Origin: Siphonodentalium dalli
Taxonomy: Eukaryota > Mollusca > Scaphopoda > Gadilida > Siphonodentaliidae
DNA length: 64,000 nucleotides
Reading direction: 5' to 3'
NCBI GenBank assembly: GCA_032622095.1
Contig: CP136061.1
Span: 48,369,797 to 48,433,796, forward strand
Of the stretch, positions 1 through 12,700 are shown piece by piece (the first letter of the stretch is position 1; every line of letters begins with the position of its first letter). A program made the translations under genes and the position numbers. The notes beneath the pieces were generated by a model that saw only the letters and a program-made list of their open reading frames with translations, was not told where the DNA came from and did not search any database.

Positions 1-1020
1 TATATTGTTTATCGAGATTAAAGAATTGAATTGAAAAGCTCCTGGTAGCATGTCAATTGGTTGTCAATCGCAGTCAATTAGTTTAGTCAATGTTTATTGT
101 TCTGTTCGCTCAACCGTGAAATTTTCCCACGGTCAAGACTTCACTACTGCCCGTGGTATTGGTGAGTAGAGTTCACATGGCCAGTGTGCAAGGAAGGAAA
201 CATGGCGACCACAAGATAATAGGAGTCACTTTGAATATGAAATTTGGCGATTGTTCAATACAAAAAAAACATACTTTGGTAGATACGATCGCGGGACGTG
301 GTGGCGATCACGAGGACATCCGTTGCACTTCTGTATAGCAGGATAGTCGATATCTAGTTGATATTTGGAGAAAAACTTGATAATATACGCATAAAAAATA
401 TCCCAACTTGTAAACATTGTAACCAGAAGTCGGAAAAAATGCATATGCGTCTTCGTTTCCATACGCCAGCCTGTTCAATAATATGTTTGAAAACACAACT
501 TCTCGTCAGAATTAACGCGGCCTATGATTAGGACGCTTAATTTCATAATGTAACCACATTAACCTGTCCTTTATAACCCACGAGCTTTCACACATGTTCT
601 CGATAATACGCAGTGTGTATATTGTCCCTTTAATATAGCCGTCAGAGTACATATTCCCCGAAAAAGAAGAACGGGTGAAATGTATCTACCCCTACCACAA
701 TGTGGTTACATTTTTCAAAAGTTTCAAGGTCTCCGTTTGGGGCGGGGGGGGGGGGGGGGGTGGGGGTGTTAGAATTGGAATTTCCAACAGCACCCCTACA
801 CTTGCAACCAGGTAAATGTCTATTTTATGGGGGGGAAAACAGTTATATCTTTACAAATATCCCATATAATCGTGTGTTCTACCCGCCTTCTATATTAAGA
901 GGCCCAAATTGCTCTTGGTTGACCACGTTTTTTACATCCTATATATGGGGATGGAAAAAAAGAAATCAAGCCAATTTTACCATTTTACCCAAAATAACAA
1001 ACGAACTCGTATAATCTGAA
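1..1020. other. no gene recognised
   Basis: AT-rich sequence with a poly-G run at about 741-761. The longest open frame (700-1014, plus) runs through that G tract and resembles nothing I know. Similarity to the satellite that follows starts near 880 with a degenerate unit. Confidence 0.5.
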
Positions 1021-2377
1021 CCCAGGTGAATTTAACCGTCAATACCGTTAATATAATAATAATTTATACCTGTCTTCCAGATTATCGGACCCCCTTGTCC
1101 CTTGGTTGCCCACGTTATGAGATCTTCCATGGTACGTAAGAAATTTTACCCAAATAATTAACAAACCCGTATGGAGCCCTGGGCGGACTTATCTGTCAAA
1201 AATCGCTCATATAATCATCATTCCTATCCGTCTTCCAGATAATCAGGTGTTGTTGCCCCTTGGTTGCCCACGTTCTGAGATCCTGGAGGGATGGTACGAA
1301 AGAAAACGAGCAAATTTACCCAAATCATTAACAAACTAGAATACAGAGAGCCTGTGGTATATTTATTTGTCAATACTCGCTGACCTAATCATCATTCGGA
1401 CCTGTCTTCCCGATTACCAGGCCTTGTTGACCCTTGGTTACCCACGTTCTGAGATCCTGGGGGATGGTACGTAAGAAATATAGCATACTTTACCCCAATA
1501 ATGAACAAACTCGTATACTCAGAGCATCCGTTGGGTTTATACGGTCTGATATCCTGGGGGAAGATACGTAGGAAATCGAGCGAATGTTACCCAAATAACT
1601 CCTATACTGAGAGCCCGAGGTTGATTCATTTATCAATACTCGTCCATACCAGTATCATAACTGTCCGTCTTCCAGAATATCAGGTCTTCTTGACCGCTAC
1701 ATGTGCCCTCTTTTTGAGATTCTGGGGGATGGTACGTAAGAAATCGAGGAAAGTTTACCGAAATCATTAACACGATCTGAGATTCTGCGGGATGGTTTGT
1801 AACCAATCGAGCAAACTTTACCCATATAATATAACAAACTCGTATAGTCAGAACCCGCGGGGTGGGTTATCTGTCAATATTCGCCCATATAATCATCATA
1901 CCCATTCGTCTTCCTGATAATCAGGCCCCTGCCCCCTGGTAGCCCATGATATGAGATCCTGGGGGATGATACGTAAGAAATCGAGAAAAGTTTACAAACT
2001 CGTATATATAGTCAGAGCCTGGGGCGGGATTATCTGTCAATACTCGCCAATATAATCATCATTGATATCCGTCGTCCAGATAATCAGGCCATGTTGACCC
2101 TTGGTTGCTCATGTTCTGAGATCATGGGGGGGGGGGTGGTTCGTAGGAAATCGAGAACATTTTTTACCCAAATAACAAACAACATCGTATGCTCAGATCC
2201 GGGGTGGGTTTGATCTGTAAAACATCGCTCATTTAATCATCATCCATATCCGTATTCCAGATTATCATTACCATTGGTTGCCCACGTTCTGAGATCCTGG
2301 GGGATGGTATATAAGAAATCAAGCAAATTTTATCCAAATTATTAACAAACTACTATATACAGAGCCTGGCCCATATA
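1021..2377 (+). repeat. degenerate ~160-175 bp satellite, forward orientation
   Basis: About eight imperfect units. Each contains a recognisable series: CGTCTTCCAGATTATCAGG, then CCCACGTTCTGAGATCCTGG, GGGATGGTACGTAAGAAATC, a spacer with AACAAACTCGTAT, and CGCCCATATAATCATCATT. Some units are truncated (for example between about 1451 and 1545). The same satellite resumes after the inserted element at 5730 and reappears reversed at 7530-8420. Confidence 0.85.
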
Positions 2378-3567
2378 AGCAGCATAGTAGCAGGTTGAGG
2401 GGCAATATGTCAATCAAACTAAACCACGTGACCTGATAACACGCCCACTAAAGGAGTGTATATTAAGATACAAAATGTATATCAAACTGTACCACGTGAC
2501 CTGAAACCACTCCCAATATTAGTTAAGATACAAAATGTATATCAAACTGTACCACGTGACCTGAGGCGGCGCCCACTAAGAAAGTATTTAAGTATCTCAA
2601 ACAGTTAACTGAATCATAACTGATGATGTATGTTGAAGAACCAATCAACCGTACCACATGATATTAGGCCACGCCCCCTACGTTGACATCTGAACCCGGA
2701 AGTGACCTCTGAACACGGAAATAGATATTTGAACCGGGAAGTGACATCTGAACCCTGAAGTGACCTCTGAACCCGGAAATACATTGTTTAACCCGGAACT
2801 TACCTCTGACTGGGAAGTTACCTTTGTACGAGTTAAATCGGGAATCAAAGGGTTATCAATATTAAAGGGACACAGTACATTATGTGTTAATATTAAAGTG
2901 AGACAATGTGCCCGTGAATGTTAAAGAGGCACTCGGTACTCATAAAGTGAATTTAAAGAGACACTCGGCAATCAAAGGGGATGAATATTAAAGGGACACA
3001 ATACATTCTGTGCCAATATTAAAGTGACACAATGTACCCGTCAATGTCAAAGGGGTGCACCCTCGGTATGATATTAAAGGCACACTCGGTACTCATAAAG
3101 TGAATGAATATTAAAGGGACACAATACATTATGTGTGGATATTAAAGTGACACAATGTGCACACAGTGCGTGAACGTCAAAGGGGCGCACTCTCAGTATG
3201 ATAATGTTAAAGGGACAAACGGTACTCATAAACTGAATATAAAGGGACACTCGACACTCACTGTGGATGAATGTTAAAGTGACACACGACACACACTGTG
3301 GATGTATGTTAAAGTGAAACACGGCAACACTTTTGATGAATGCTAAAGTGACACACGGCACTCGCAGTGAAAACTTTATTTATTTCAAAAGATACAAAAA
3401 AATGTTTAAACATGAAAAATTTAAATTTTTCAAAAAATTGAAAAAATGTTCAAAAATTTCAAATTTTTCAAAAAACTTAAAAAACAAAACAAAACTCCCA
3501 ATATTTCATTTTTTTTTTAAATCTTTGAATTGTTCACAAGGTAAATTACACTTTATTATTTAATAAT
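2378..3567 (+). repeat. left inverted arm of the 3.35 kb element
   Basis: Contains three tandem segments around CCACGTGACCTGA and ACAAAATGTATATCAAACTG (2400-2570), then ~25-bp repeats of the type TGAACCCGGAAGTGACCTC (2690-2820), then a long series of AAAGGGACAC / AAAGTGACAC motifs (2830-3360), then an A/T-rich tail with AAATTTTTCAAAAA. Its reverse complement is the right arm. Confidence 0.85.
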
Positions 3568-4460
3568 CCTGGGGGATGGTATATAAGAAATCAAGCAAAT
3601 TTTATCCAAATTATTAACAAACTACTATATACAGAGCCTGGCCCATATAAGCAGCATAGTAGCAAGTTGAGGGGCAACATGTCAATCAAACTAAACCACG
3701 TGACCTGATAACACGCCCACTAAAGGAGTGTATATTAAGATACAAAATGTATATCAAACTGGACCACGTGACCTGAAACCACTCCCAATATTAGTTAAGA
3801 TACAAAATGTATATCAAACTGTACCACGTGACCTGAGTGACGTCCGCGGCGTTTGCGGCGTTTGGTGGCGGCGGCGTTTTGCCGTCCTGCACTTTTAGCT
3901 CGTAAATTTACTGAACAACGAATAAAGGGATTTTAATGGCTAAGTAAGATGTATAGACATGACTCATAGGTGATTCGTCCAACGGTGAAAAAGGCAGGTC
4001 AGAACACGTTACGAAAATGAGCTTCGATTGGCTAAGTATGATGTATAGCCATGACTCATAGAGAAATGAACGATTAAAGAATACATCAAGTAAATATGTA
4101 TACACGTGTTCACATAGTAGACATTTTCCAGACCATTGTTTTGATGCCTCAACATAGAACTTAGAGTATATACGAATAAACGGTAAAAGAATATGTGAAA
4201 TTAATATAGACATGTGTCCACGTAGTAGGCATTTCACTGGCAATGTTTTGATGCCTCCTTACATAACAGACTATATTTATAGGAGTTACATGGGTCCCGA
4301 TCGTAAAAAAAATATATCCAACACATAGATCGCTGATGAAAAGGCATTACAGCCAGATGTAACGAGTTCATTTTGATGAACATAACAAAACTCCAAATAG
4401 GCTACTGTTGACTCAGAAGAAGTTGATAAATCCCATGGTGTTTAAGCTTGTATATCGTTA
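3568..4460 (+). other. spacer of the 3.35 kb element
   Basis: The first part (to about 3836) is a direct copy of 2294-2560, that is, the flanking satellite, the target site and the outer end of the left arm. From about 3837 the sequence is unique: a GC-rich patch with GGCGTTTGCGGCGTTTGG, then AT-rich DNA with two related segments containing GATGTATAGACATGACTCATAG and ATGTATAGCCATGACTCATAG. The minus frame at 3908-4243 (111 codons) resembles no protein I know. Confidence 0.7.
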
Positions 4461-5729
4461 ATTATTAAATAATAAAGTGTAATTTACCTCGTGAACAATT
4501 CAAAGATTTAAAAAAAAATTGAAATATTGGGAGTTTTGTTTTGTTTTTTAAGTTTTTTGAAAACTTTGAAATTTTTGAACATTTTAAATAATTTTTTCAA
4601 TTTTAGGAAAAATTAAAGTTTTTTTTTAAGTTTAAAGTTTTTTTTTTTTTTGTTGAAAAATTTCAATTTATTTTTGAAAAATTAAAATTTTTTATGTTTA
4701 AACATTTTTTTGTATCTTTTGAAATAAATAAAGTTTTCACTGCGAGTGCCGTGTGTCACTTTAACATTCATCAAAAGTGTTGCCGTGTTTCACTTTAACA
4801 TACATCCACAGTGTGTGTCGTGTGTCACTTTAACATTCATCCACAGTGAGTGTCGAGTGTCCCTTTATATTCAGTTTATGAGTACCGTTTGTCCCTTTAA
4901 CATTATCATACTGAGAGTGCGCCCCTTTGACGTTCACGCACTGTGTGCACATTGTGTCACTTTAATATTCACACAGAATGTATTGTGTCCCTTTAATATT
5001 CATTCACTTTATGAGTACCGAGTGTGCCTTTAATATCATACCGAGGGTGCACCCCTTTGACATTGACGGGTACATTGTGTCACTTTAATATTGGCACAGA
5101 ATGTATTGTGTCCCTTTAATATTCATCCCCTTTGATTGCCGAGTGTCTCTTTAAATTCACTTTATGAGTACCGAGTGCCTCTTTAACATTCACGGGCACA
5201 TTGTCTCACTTTAATATTAACACATAATGTACTGTGTCCCTTTAATATTGATAACCCTTTGATTCCCGATTTAACTCGTACAAAGGTAACTTCCCAGTCA
5301 GAGGTAAGTTCCGGGTTAAACAATGTATTTCCGGGTTCAGAGGTCACTTCAGGGTTCAGATGTCACTTCCCGGTTCAAATATCTATTTCCGTGTACAGAG
5401 GTCACTTCCGGGTTCAGATGTCAACGTAGGGGGCGTGGCCTAATATCATGTGGTACGGTTGATTGGTTCTTCAACATACATCATCAGTTATGATTCAGTT
5501 AACTGTTTGAGATACTTAAATACTTTCTTAGTGGGCGCCGCCTCAGGTCACGTGGTACAGTTTGATATACATTTTGTATCTTAACTAATATTGGGAGTGG
5601 TTTCAGGTCACGTGGTACAGTTTGATATACATTTTGTATCTTAATATACACTCCTTTAGTGGGCGTGTTATCAGGTCACGTGGTTTAGTTTGATTGACAT
5701 ATTGCCCCTCAACCTGCTACTATGCTGCT
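4461..5729 (-). repeat. right inverted arm of the 3.35 kb element
   Basis: Reverse complement of 2378-3567 with point differences and about 80 bp of extra T-rich sequence near 4600-4690. The order of internal tandem blocks mirrors the left arm. Confidence 0.85.
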
Positions 5730-6345
5730 CATATAATTATCAGTCCTACTCGTCTTCCAGATTGTGAGGCTTTGTTTGCCTTTGGTTACCCACGTTCTGA
5801 GATCCTGGGGGGGGGGGGGGATGGTACGTAAGAAATCGACAAAATGTTACCCAAATAATTAACAATAGTATAGTCAGATTCTGGGGCGTGGCTATCTGTC
5901 AATAATCGTCGATATAATCACCATTCCTATCTGCCTTCTAGATTATCAGGCCTTATTGACCATTGATTGCCCACGTTCTGAGATCATGGGTGATGGCACG
6001 TAAGAAACCAAGCAAGTTTGACCAAAATTATCAAACTGGTACACACAGAGTCTGGATGGATTTATCTGACAGTACTCGCTCATATAATCTTCATTACTAC
6101 CCGTCTTCCGGATTATCAGGCTTTGTTGACCCTTGGTTGACCACGTTCTGAGATCCTGGAGGGTGGGGAAGTAAGAAATCGACCACATTTTCTCAAATCG
6201 TATAGTCAGAGCCTGGACGGTGTTATCTTTCAATACTCGCCCATATAATCATCAATCCTACAGTTTTCCAAATAGTCAGGCCTTGTTGACCCTTGGTTGT
6301 CCCCGTTCTGAGATCCTGAGTGGATGGTACGTAAGAAATCTAGCA
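5730..6345 (+). repeat. satellite continued, forward orientation
   Basis: About four more units of the ~160-175 bp satellite, with GAGATCCTGGGGG and GGTACGTAAGAAATC at regular intervals. Frames at 5946-6233 (minus) and 5963-6151 (plus) are products of the repeat. Confidence 0.85.
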
Positions 6346-6388
6346 ATTGTTTTCCAATGGCGATAATGGAATCGCCATCAGTGTTGCC

Positions 6389-6613
6389 TCATTGAACATA
6401 TATCCGCAAACAATAGTCAGCATGAAATTCACGCACACCCTTTACTTGGACCAATATATCGATCAAGCCGACAGTTATCTTGATTACTTGTTTGTCTGAC
6501 CCAGTTATGTTGCCCATGTGACGAGATAATATGCCGAACAGATTACTTGGGTCTAGCACGCTTTTCGAGTCCTGATGTATGTCCGCTGACGTTGATGTTG
6601 CCTGTTTCAACAT
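6389..6613 (-). CDS. possible exon of unknown protein
   Basis: An open frame of 74 codons directly after the satellite, in sequence of more balanced base composition than its surroundings. The peptide has no low-complexity tracts and includes SNLFGILSRHMGN and VQVKGVREFHADYC. I do not recognise a family. On the minus strand a possible 3' splice acceptor (ACAG before GCAACATC) lies near the start of the frame. No partner exon is visible, so this may be a single exon, a fragment or chance. Confidence 0.2.
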   Translation of the reverse strand: MLKQATSTSADIHQDSKSVLDPSNLFGILSRHMGNITGSDKQVIKITVGLIDILVQVKGVREFHADYCLRIYVQ

Positions 6614-6619
6614 GCATGT

Positions 6620-7529
6620 AAATAAACGAATCGGACGTGTCCGTCTCAGGTGATATATATCAGATAATCATATAAATAATTTATAATTATGCGGAATTTG
6701 AGCTTACTGATTAGGGACACACATAAATTTCAAATATATTCGCGTTCGCCAATTTTTGCCTCGGTCGTAAGGATGGTCCTTGAAAACTTGGAATCTGCTG
6801 ATTATATTTGTTCTATTATTTACAGCTGTCCGATCGTTTCAAAAATTAATAAAATAAAAATTGATTGATCTCATGCAAAAACCGGTCAAGTTTGAATCTA
6901 TTTGTTCGGACCTGTTTTCCGATTAATTTTATTTCCGGATGATAAGGTCGTTTATTATCAAGAATGTTATTGATGACAAATGGAGTAGGGTGGGGGTGCT
7001 GAGAGTATTTAACTCAGGTCAAAATCAGTAACTGTTGTGAATTTAGACCAAAATATGTTTCAACATGTGTGATTGTTTGATTTTTCAACCAGTATTTAGT
7101 GAAATTTGTTTTTTTCTATCACTTTCGTAATTTTTTGGACTGAAATGGATATCAATTGTAGAACATTTTGCAACCATAATAAGTGCCAGTTTGGAAAACT
7201 TTTAGGTACCGGTTGTTGAAAAATTCCAACCCAAGGGGTGCATGCATATACGTGTACAAGTTCCCACACTTTGTGTGGTCATGGGGGTGGAGGTGCAACA
7301 GCATCTCAAAGGTGGACACCCATCTAGGCACCTCGTTTTATTATTATGCACCATGTGTGGCACAATATGCTTGCTCTACTTTTGCATACGAATGCCAACA
7401 TCCAGCGAATTAAATCGGCGATCGACAGTGGATGCGATCAACATCGAACCAAATTGACGGCATCAATGTCTGGCTTGAGGTCGAGCGATTTAGTAACCAG
7501 GTTTGCAAAACCAGGTGAACCAAAGGTCA
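6620..7529. other. no gene recognised
   Basis: AT-rich, apparently unique sequence. Three overlapping short plus-strand frames lie at 7183-7534, but none has a recognisable motif. The reversed satellite begins near 7530. Confidence 0.5.
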
Positions 7530-8420
7530 ACTAAGTCTAATAATCTGGAAGAGGGACATGAATGATGATTATATAGGCGAGTATTGACATGTACATCCAT
7601 GCATCCGGGTTCTGAGCATACGAGTTTGTTAACTATTGGGTAAAATTTGCTCGATTTCTAATGTACCACCCCCAGGATCTCAGAACGTGGCAACCAATGA
7701 CCAACAAAGCCTCATAATCGGGCAGACTTGTAGCAATGGTGATTATATGGGCGAGTATTGAGAGATAAATCATCCAGGGCTCTGTGCATACTAGTTTGTT
7801 AATGATTTGGGAAAAAATTATATGGGCGAGTATTGTTAGATGAATAAACACAGGGCTCTTAGTATACGAGTTTGTGAATTATTTTGGGAAAATTTGCTCG
7901 ATTTCTTACGTACCATTCCCGGGGATCTTAGAACGTATATAGGCAACCAAGGGACAATCAGGTTTAATAATCTTGAAGACAGGGAGCAATGGTGATTATA
8001 TGGATAAGTATTGACAGATAAATCAACCCCAGGTTCCCAGTATAAGTTTGTTAATTAGTGTGGGGAAATAGACTCGATTTCTTACGTACCATCCCCCACG
8101 ATCTCAAACGTGGACAATCAATGGTCAACAAGGCCTGCTAGCTTATCTGGGAGAAGGACAGGAACGGCTCTGACTATACGAGTTTGCTAATAATTTGGGT
8201 AAAATTTGCTCGATTTCTTACTTACCATCCCCCAGGAACTCAGAACGTGGGCATTCAACGGACAAACGGGTCTGATAATCTGGAAACAGGTATGAATGAT
8301 AATTATATGAACTAGTATTTTGGTTATTTTGGGTAAAATGTGCTTGATTTCTTATTTGACATCCCCAAAAACGTGGTCAACCAAAAGTCATTTGGGCCCC
8401 TCATTATGGAGGGCGGTTAG
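7530..8420 (-). repeat. satellite in reverse orientation
   Basis: The satellite seen at 1.0-2.4 kb in the opposite orientation, for example GATTTCTTACGTACCATCCC and CTCAGAACGTGG repeated five to six times, with GATTATATGGGCGAGTATTG between. Units are truncated and irregular. Confidence 0.85.
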
Positions 8421-9785
8421 AAAACACGATTAGGTAGGGTATAACCGTATTAGTAAAGATAATACCTATTTTTTATTATAAAAAAGCCATCGGATGGCAA
8501 ATATATAGCGCATATCGGCGAAATCTTATGGTAAATAGCCGCTGCCTATTGCCAGGCCCCTTCATGCACGGAGAGGTCGCGAAGCGAATGGATTCTCCCT
8601 CAAGCTATCACAGTATATAGTGAATGGTCTACTATTCAAATGGAGGGATGCTCAGGAAATAAAAGCAGACGACAGACAGGTGAACAGATCATTGAAGTCT
8701 TGATGCATTTCTAGTAATTGGTGATAACTGTTCAGGTAATAAGTTCAACAAACGACATATGAACTTATTATCTCAATATTTCCTATATATAGTATAGAAA
8801 GGGTTATGGGACAGACGTACGATTTGCCAAAAAAAATCCTGATATTTCAAAATGGTTCTCAAAATCTGTCTGGAATTTTCTTATTTGAAATTTGATACGA
8901 GTATTTAAGAAACATCAATCCAATGGTAATTAGAACCCCATTTTATGTATCTCTTACATGAGAATAATTCTAATTTCACTTTGTTCAGGTACCAAGAACA
9001 TCTGTAAAATACTAGAACTTTTTCAAGATCATGAGAGAACAAAAAATCATGAAATTATTATTCACTTAGAAGGACAGACAATTATAAATATATTTATATA
9101 TTTGAGAATTCTTATGTATGTTGATATGAGCTGAGTTCTAGGTCATATGTCCAGATCTTAACTGACGACTATATCTTATAACACTGTTGCCTATTTTCAG
9201 TTGATTGCTCACTGCTTGGGAATATTAATATTAGTTTTCATTGGGCTGAACTATGTTTTCGCTGTTTCGTTCTTCATTGTAAAATATGGTGTACGATGTA
9301 TACGTATATCATGTAGTTAAAACTTAAACTCAATCGTATGACACAAGATAAAAAGTGTGGAATTATTATAGAAGTTCTTGGTACCTATAAATGGAAAAAA
9401 GGAAAATTATATTTTCAAACTCTGAACTATATTAAAATACATTGTCTTCCTTTAATTTACTCGCAGTAATTGTTCAGATTGTATATACAATGAAATTGAT
9501 GATATGTGAAATTCAAGATGATTCCTGAAACAGATCTATCGAAATTCTTTTTTGAAAATATCTGGCATTTTTTGCCTGGATTCATGCGAAAGGGGCTTTA
9601 TATTTTGAAAATCATATTCAGACTAAATTTTAACTTACTACACGCTTAGCGATGTCTGTTGACAAATCATATAACAGTTTTTGTATTCATAACAACTCGA
9701 AAGGGTTCAGCACGCGAAATGTCGCTATTGGAGAACTATCAATACTTAATATAAGTACAAAGTTTATATATATCTCCATGTTATT
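8421..9785. other. no gene recognised; one dispersed-repeat fragment
   Basis: Near 8620-8770 there is a diverged fragment of the dispersed repeat found at 48.25-48.45 kb and 62.6-62.75 kb (GAATGGTCTACTATTC, GCAGACGACAGACAG, AACTGTTCAGGTAATAAG). Near 8986 and 9374 the motif GGTACCAAGAAC and its complement form a loose inverted pair. No coding frame of substance. Confidence 0.5.
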
Positions 9786-9789
9786 CTTA

Positions 9790-12700
9790 ATGCATGGTGA
9801 TGCTTTACGGACTTTTATATTGTTTGCACATTTACCCGCGGTGAGTGCCTTGTGTGACTTTAGTGGTGATGTTTACAGACTTTTATATTGTTTGCACATT
9901 TACCCACTGTGAGTGCCTTGGGTCCCTTTAGTCGTGATGTTTTACAGACTTTTATATTGTTTGCACATTTACCCACTGTGAGTGCCTTGGGTCCCTTTAG
10001 TCGTGATGTTTTACAGACCTAGGGTCCCTTTAGTCGTGATGTTTTACAGACTTTTATATTGTTTGCACATTTACCCACTGTGAGTGCCTAGGGTCCCTTT
10101 AGTCGTGATGTTTTACGGACTTTTATATTGTTTGTACATTTATCCACTGTGAGTGCCTTGGGTGCCTTTAGTCGTGATGTTTTACGGACTTTTATACTGT
10201 TTGTACATTTATCCACTGTGAGTGCCTTGGGTGCCTTTAGTCGTGATGTTTTACGGACTTTTATATTGTTTGCACATTTACCCACTGTGAGTGCCTTGGG
10301 TCCCTTTAGTCGTGATGTTTTACAGACTTTTATATTGTTTGCACATTTACCCACTGTGAGTGCCTAGGGTCCCTTTAGTCGTGATGTTTTACGGACTTTT
10401 ATACTGTTTGTACATTTATCCACTGTGAGTGCCTTGGGTGCCTTTAGTCGTGATGTTTTACGGACTTTTATACTGTTTGTACATTTATCCACTGTGAGTG
10501 CCTTGGGTGCCTTTAGTCGTGATGTTTTACGGACTTTTATATTGTTTGCACATTTACCCACTGTGAGTGCCTAGGGTCCCTTTAGTCGTGATGTTTTACG
10601 GACTTTTATATTGTTTGCACATTTACCCACTGTGAGTGCCTTGGGTGCCTTTAGTCGTGATGTTTTACGGACTTTTATATTGTTTGCACATTTATCCACT
10701 GTGAGTGCCTTGGGTCCCTTTAGTGGTGATGTTTTACTGACTTTTATATTGTTTGCACATTTACCCACTGTGAGTGCCTTGGGTCCCTTTAGCGGTGGTT
10801 ATTTTACAGACTTTTATATTGTTTGCACATTTACCCACTGTGAGTGCCTTGGGTCCCTTTAGTCGTGATGTTTTACGGACTTTTATACTGTTTGTACATT
10901 TATCCACTGTGAGTGCCTTGGGTGCCTTTAGTCGTGATGTTTTACAGACTTTTATATTGTGTGTACATTTACCCACTGTGAGTGCCTTGTGTCTCTTTAG
11001 TCTGATGTTTTACAGACTTTTATATTGTTTGTACATTTACCCACTGTGAGTGCCTAGGGTCCCTTTAGTCGTGATGTTTTACAAACTTTTATATTGTTTG
11101 CACATTTACCCACTGCCTTGGGTACCTTTAGTGGTGATGTTTTACATATTTGTATATTGTTTGCACATTTATCCACTGTGAATATCTGTCCCTTTAGTTG
11201 TGATGTTTTTACAGACTTTTTATATTGTTTGCACATTTACCCACTGTAAGTGCCTTGGTGCCTTTAGTGGGGATGTTTTACGTGCGTTTATATTTTTTGC
11301 ACATTTACCCACTGTGAGTGCCTTGGGTCCCTTTAGTGGTGATGTTTACAGACTTTTATATTGTTTGCACGTTTACCCACTGTGAGTGCCTTGGGTACCT
11401 TTAGTGGTGATGTTTACAGACTTTTATATTGTTTGTACATTTACCCACTGTGAGTGCCTTGGGTGCCTTTAGTGGTGATGGTTTACAGACTTTTATATTG
11501 TTTGCACATTTACCCACTGTGAGTGCCTTGTGTCCCTTTAGCGGTGGTTATTTTACAGACTTTTATATTGTTTGTACATTTACCCACTGTGAGTGCCTAG
11601 GGTCCCTTTAGTCGTGATGTTTTACAGACTTTTATATTGTTTGCACATTTACCCACTGCCTTGGGTACCTTTAGTGGTGATGTTTACAGACTTTTATATT
11701 GTTTGTACATTTACCCACTGTGAGTGCCTTGGGTGCCTTTAGCGGTGGTTATTTTACAGACTTTTATATTGTTTGCACATTTACCCACTGTGAGTGCCTT
11801 GGGTCCCTTTAGTGGTGATGTTTACAGACTTTTATATTGTTTGCACATTTACCCACTGTGAGTGCCTTGGGTCCCTTTAGTGGTGATGTTTACAGACTTT
11901 TATTTTGTTTGCACATTTACCCACTGTGAGTGCCTTGGGTCCCTTTAGTGGTGATGTTTACAGACTTTTATATTGTTTGCACATTTACCCACTGTGAGTG
12001 CCTTGGGTCCCTTTAGTGGTGATGTTTACAGACTTTTATTTTGTTTGCACATTTACCCACTGTGAGTGCCTTGGGTACCTTTAGTTGTGATGTTTACAGA
12101 CTTTTATATTGTTTGCACATTTACCCACTGTGAGTGCCTTGGGTACCTTTAGTTGTGATGTTTACAGACTTTTATATTGTTTGTACATTTACCCACTGTG
12201 AGTGCCTTGGGTGCTTTTAGTGGTGATGGTTTACAGACTTTTATATTGTTTGCACATTTACCCACTGTGAGTGCCTTGTGTCCCTTTAGCGGTGGTTATT
12301 TTACAGACTTTTATATTGTTTGTACATTTACCCACTGTGAGTGCCTAGGGTCCCTTTAGTCGTGATGTTTTACAGACTTTTATATTGTTTGCACATTTAC
12401 CCACTGCCTTGGGTACCTTTAGTGGTGATGTTTACAGACTTTTATATTGTTTGTACATTTACCCACTGTGAGTGCCTAGGGTCCCTTTAGCGGTGGTTAT
12501 TTTACAGACTTTTATATTGTTTGCACATTTACCCACTGTGAGTGCCTTGGGTCCCTTTAGTGGTGATGTTTACAGACTTTTATATTGTTTGCACATTTAC
12601 CCACTGTGAGTGTCTTGGGTACCTTTAGTGGTGATGTTTACAGACTTTTATATTGTTTGTACATTTACCCACTGTGAGTGCCTTGGGTCCCTTTAGTGGT

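Larger units (their letters stand above)
2378..5729. mobile_element. long-TIR fold-back element, possibly Polinton-type ends
   Basis: A 3352-bp element inserted in the satellite. The left end reads AGCAGCATAGTAGCAGG and the right end is its reverse complement. The flanks carry CATATA at 2372-2377 and 5730-5735, a 6-bp target duplication. The arms are about 1190 and 1270 bp. No protein-coding gene is recognised inside; the frames at 3074-3361 and 4746-5033 are mirror images from repetitive arm sequence. A 6-bp duplication plus AG termini and very long TIRs is the Polinton/Maverick pattern, but long TIRs also occur in Foldback and MULE elements, so the class is inference. Confidence 0.7.
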
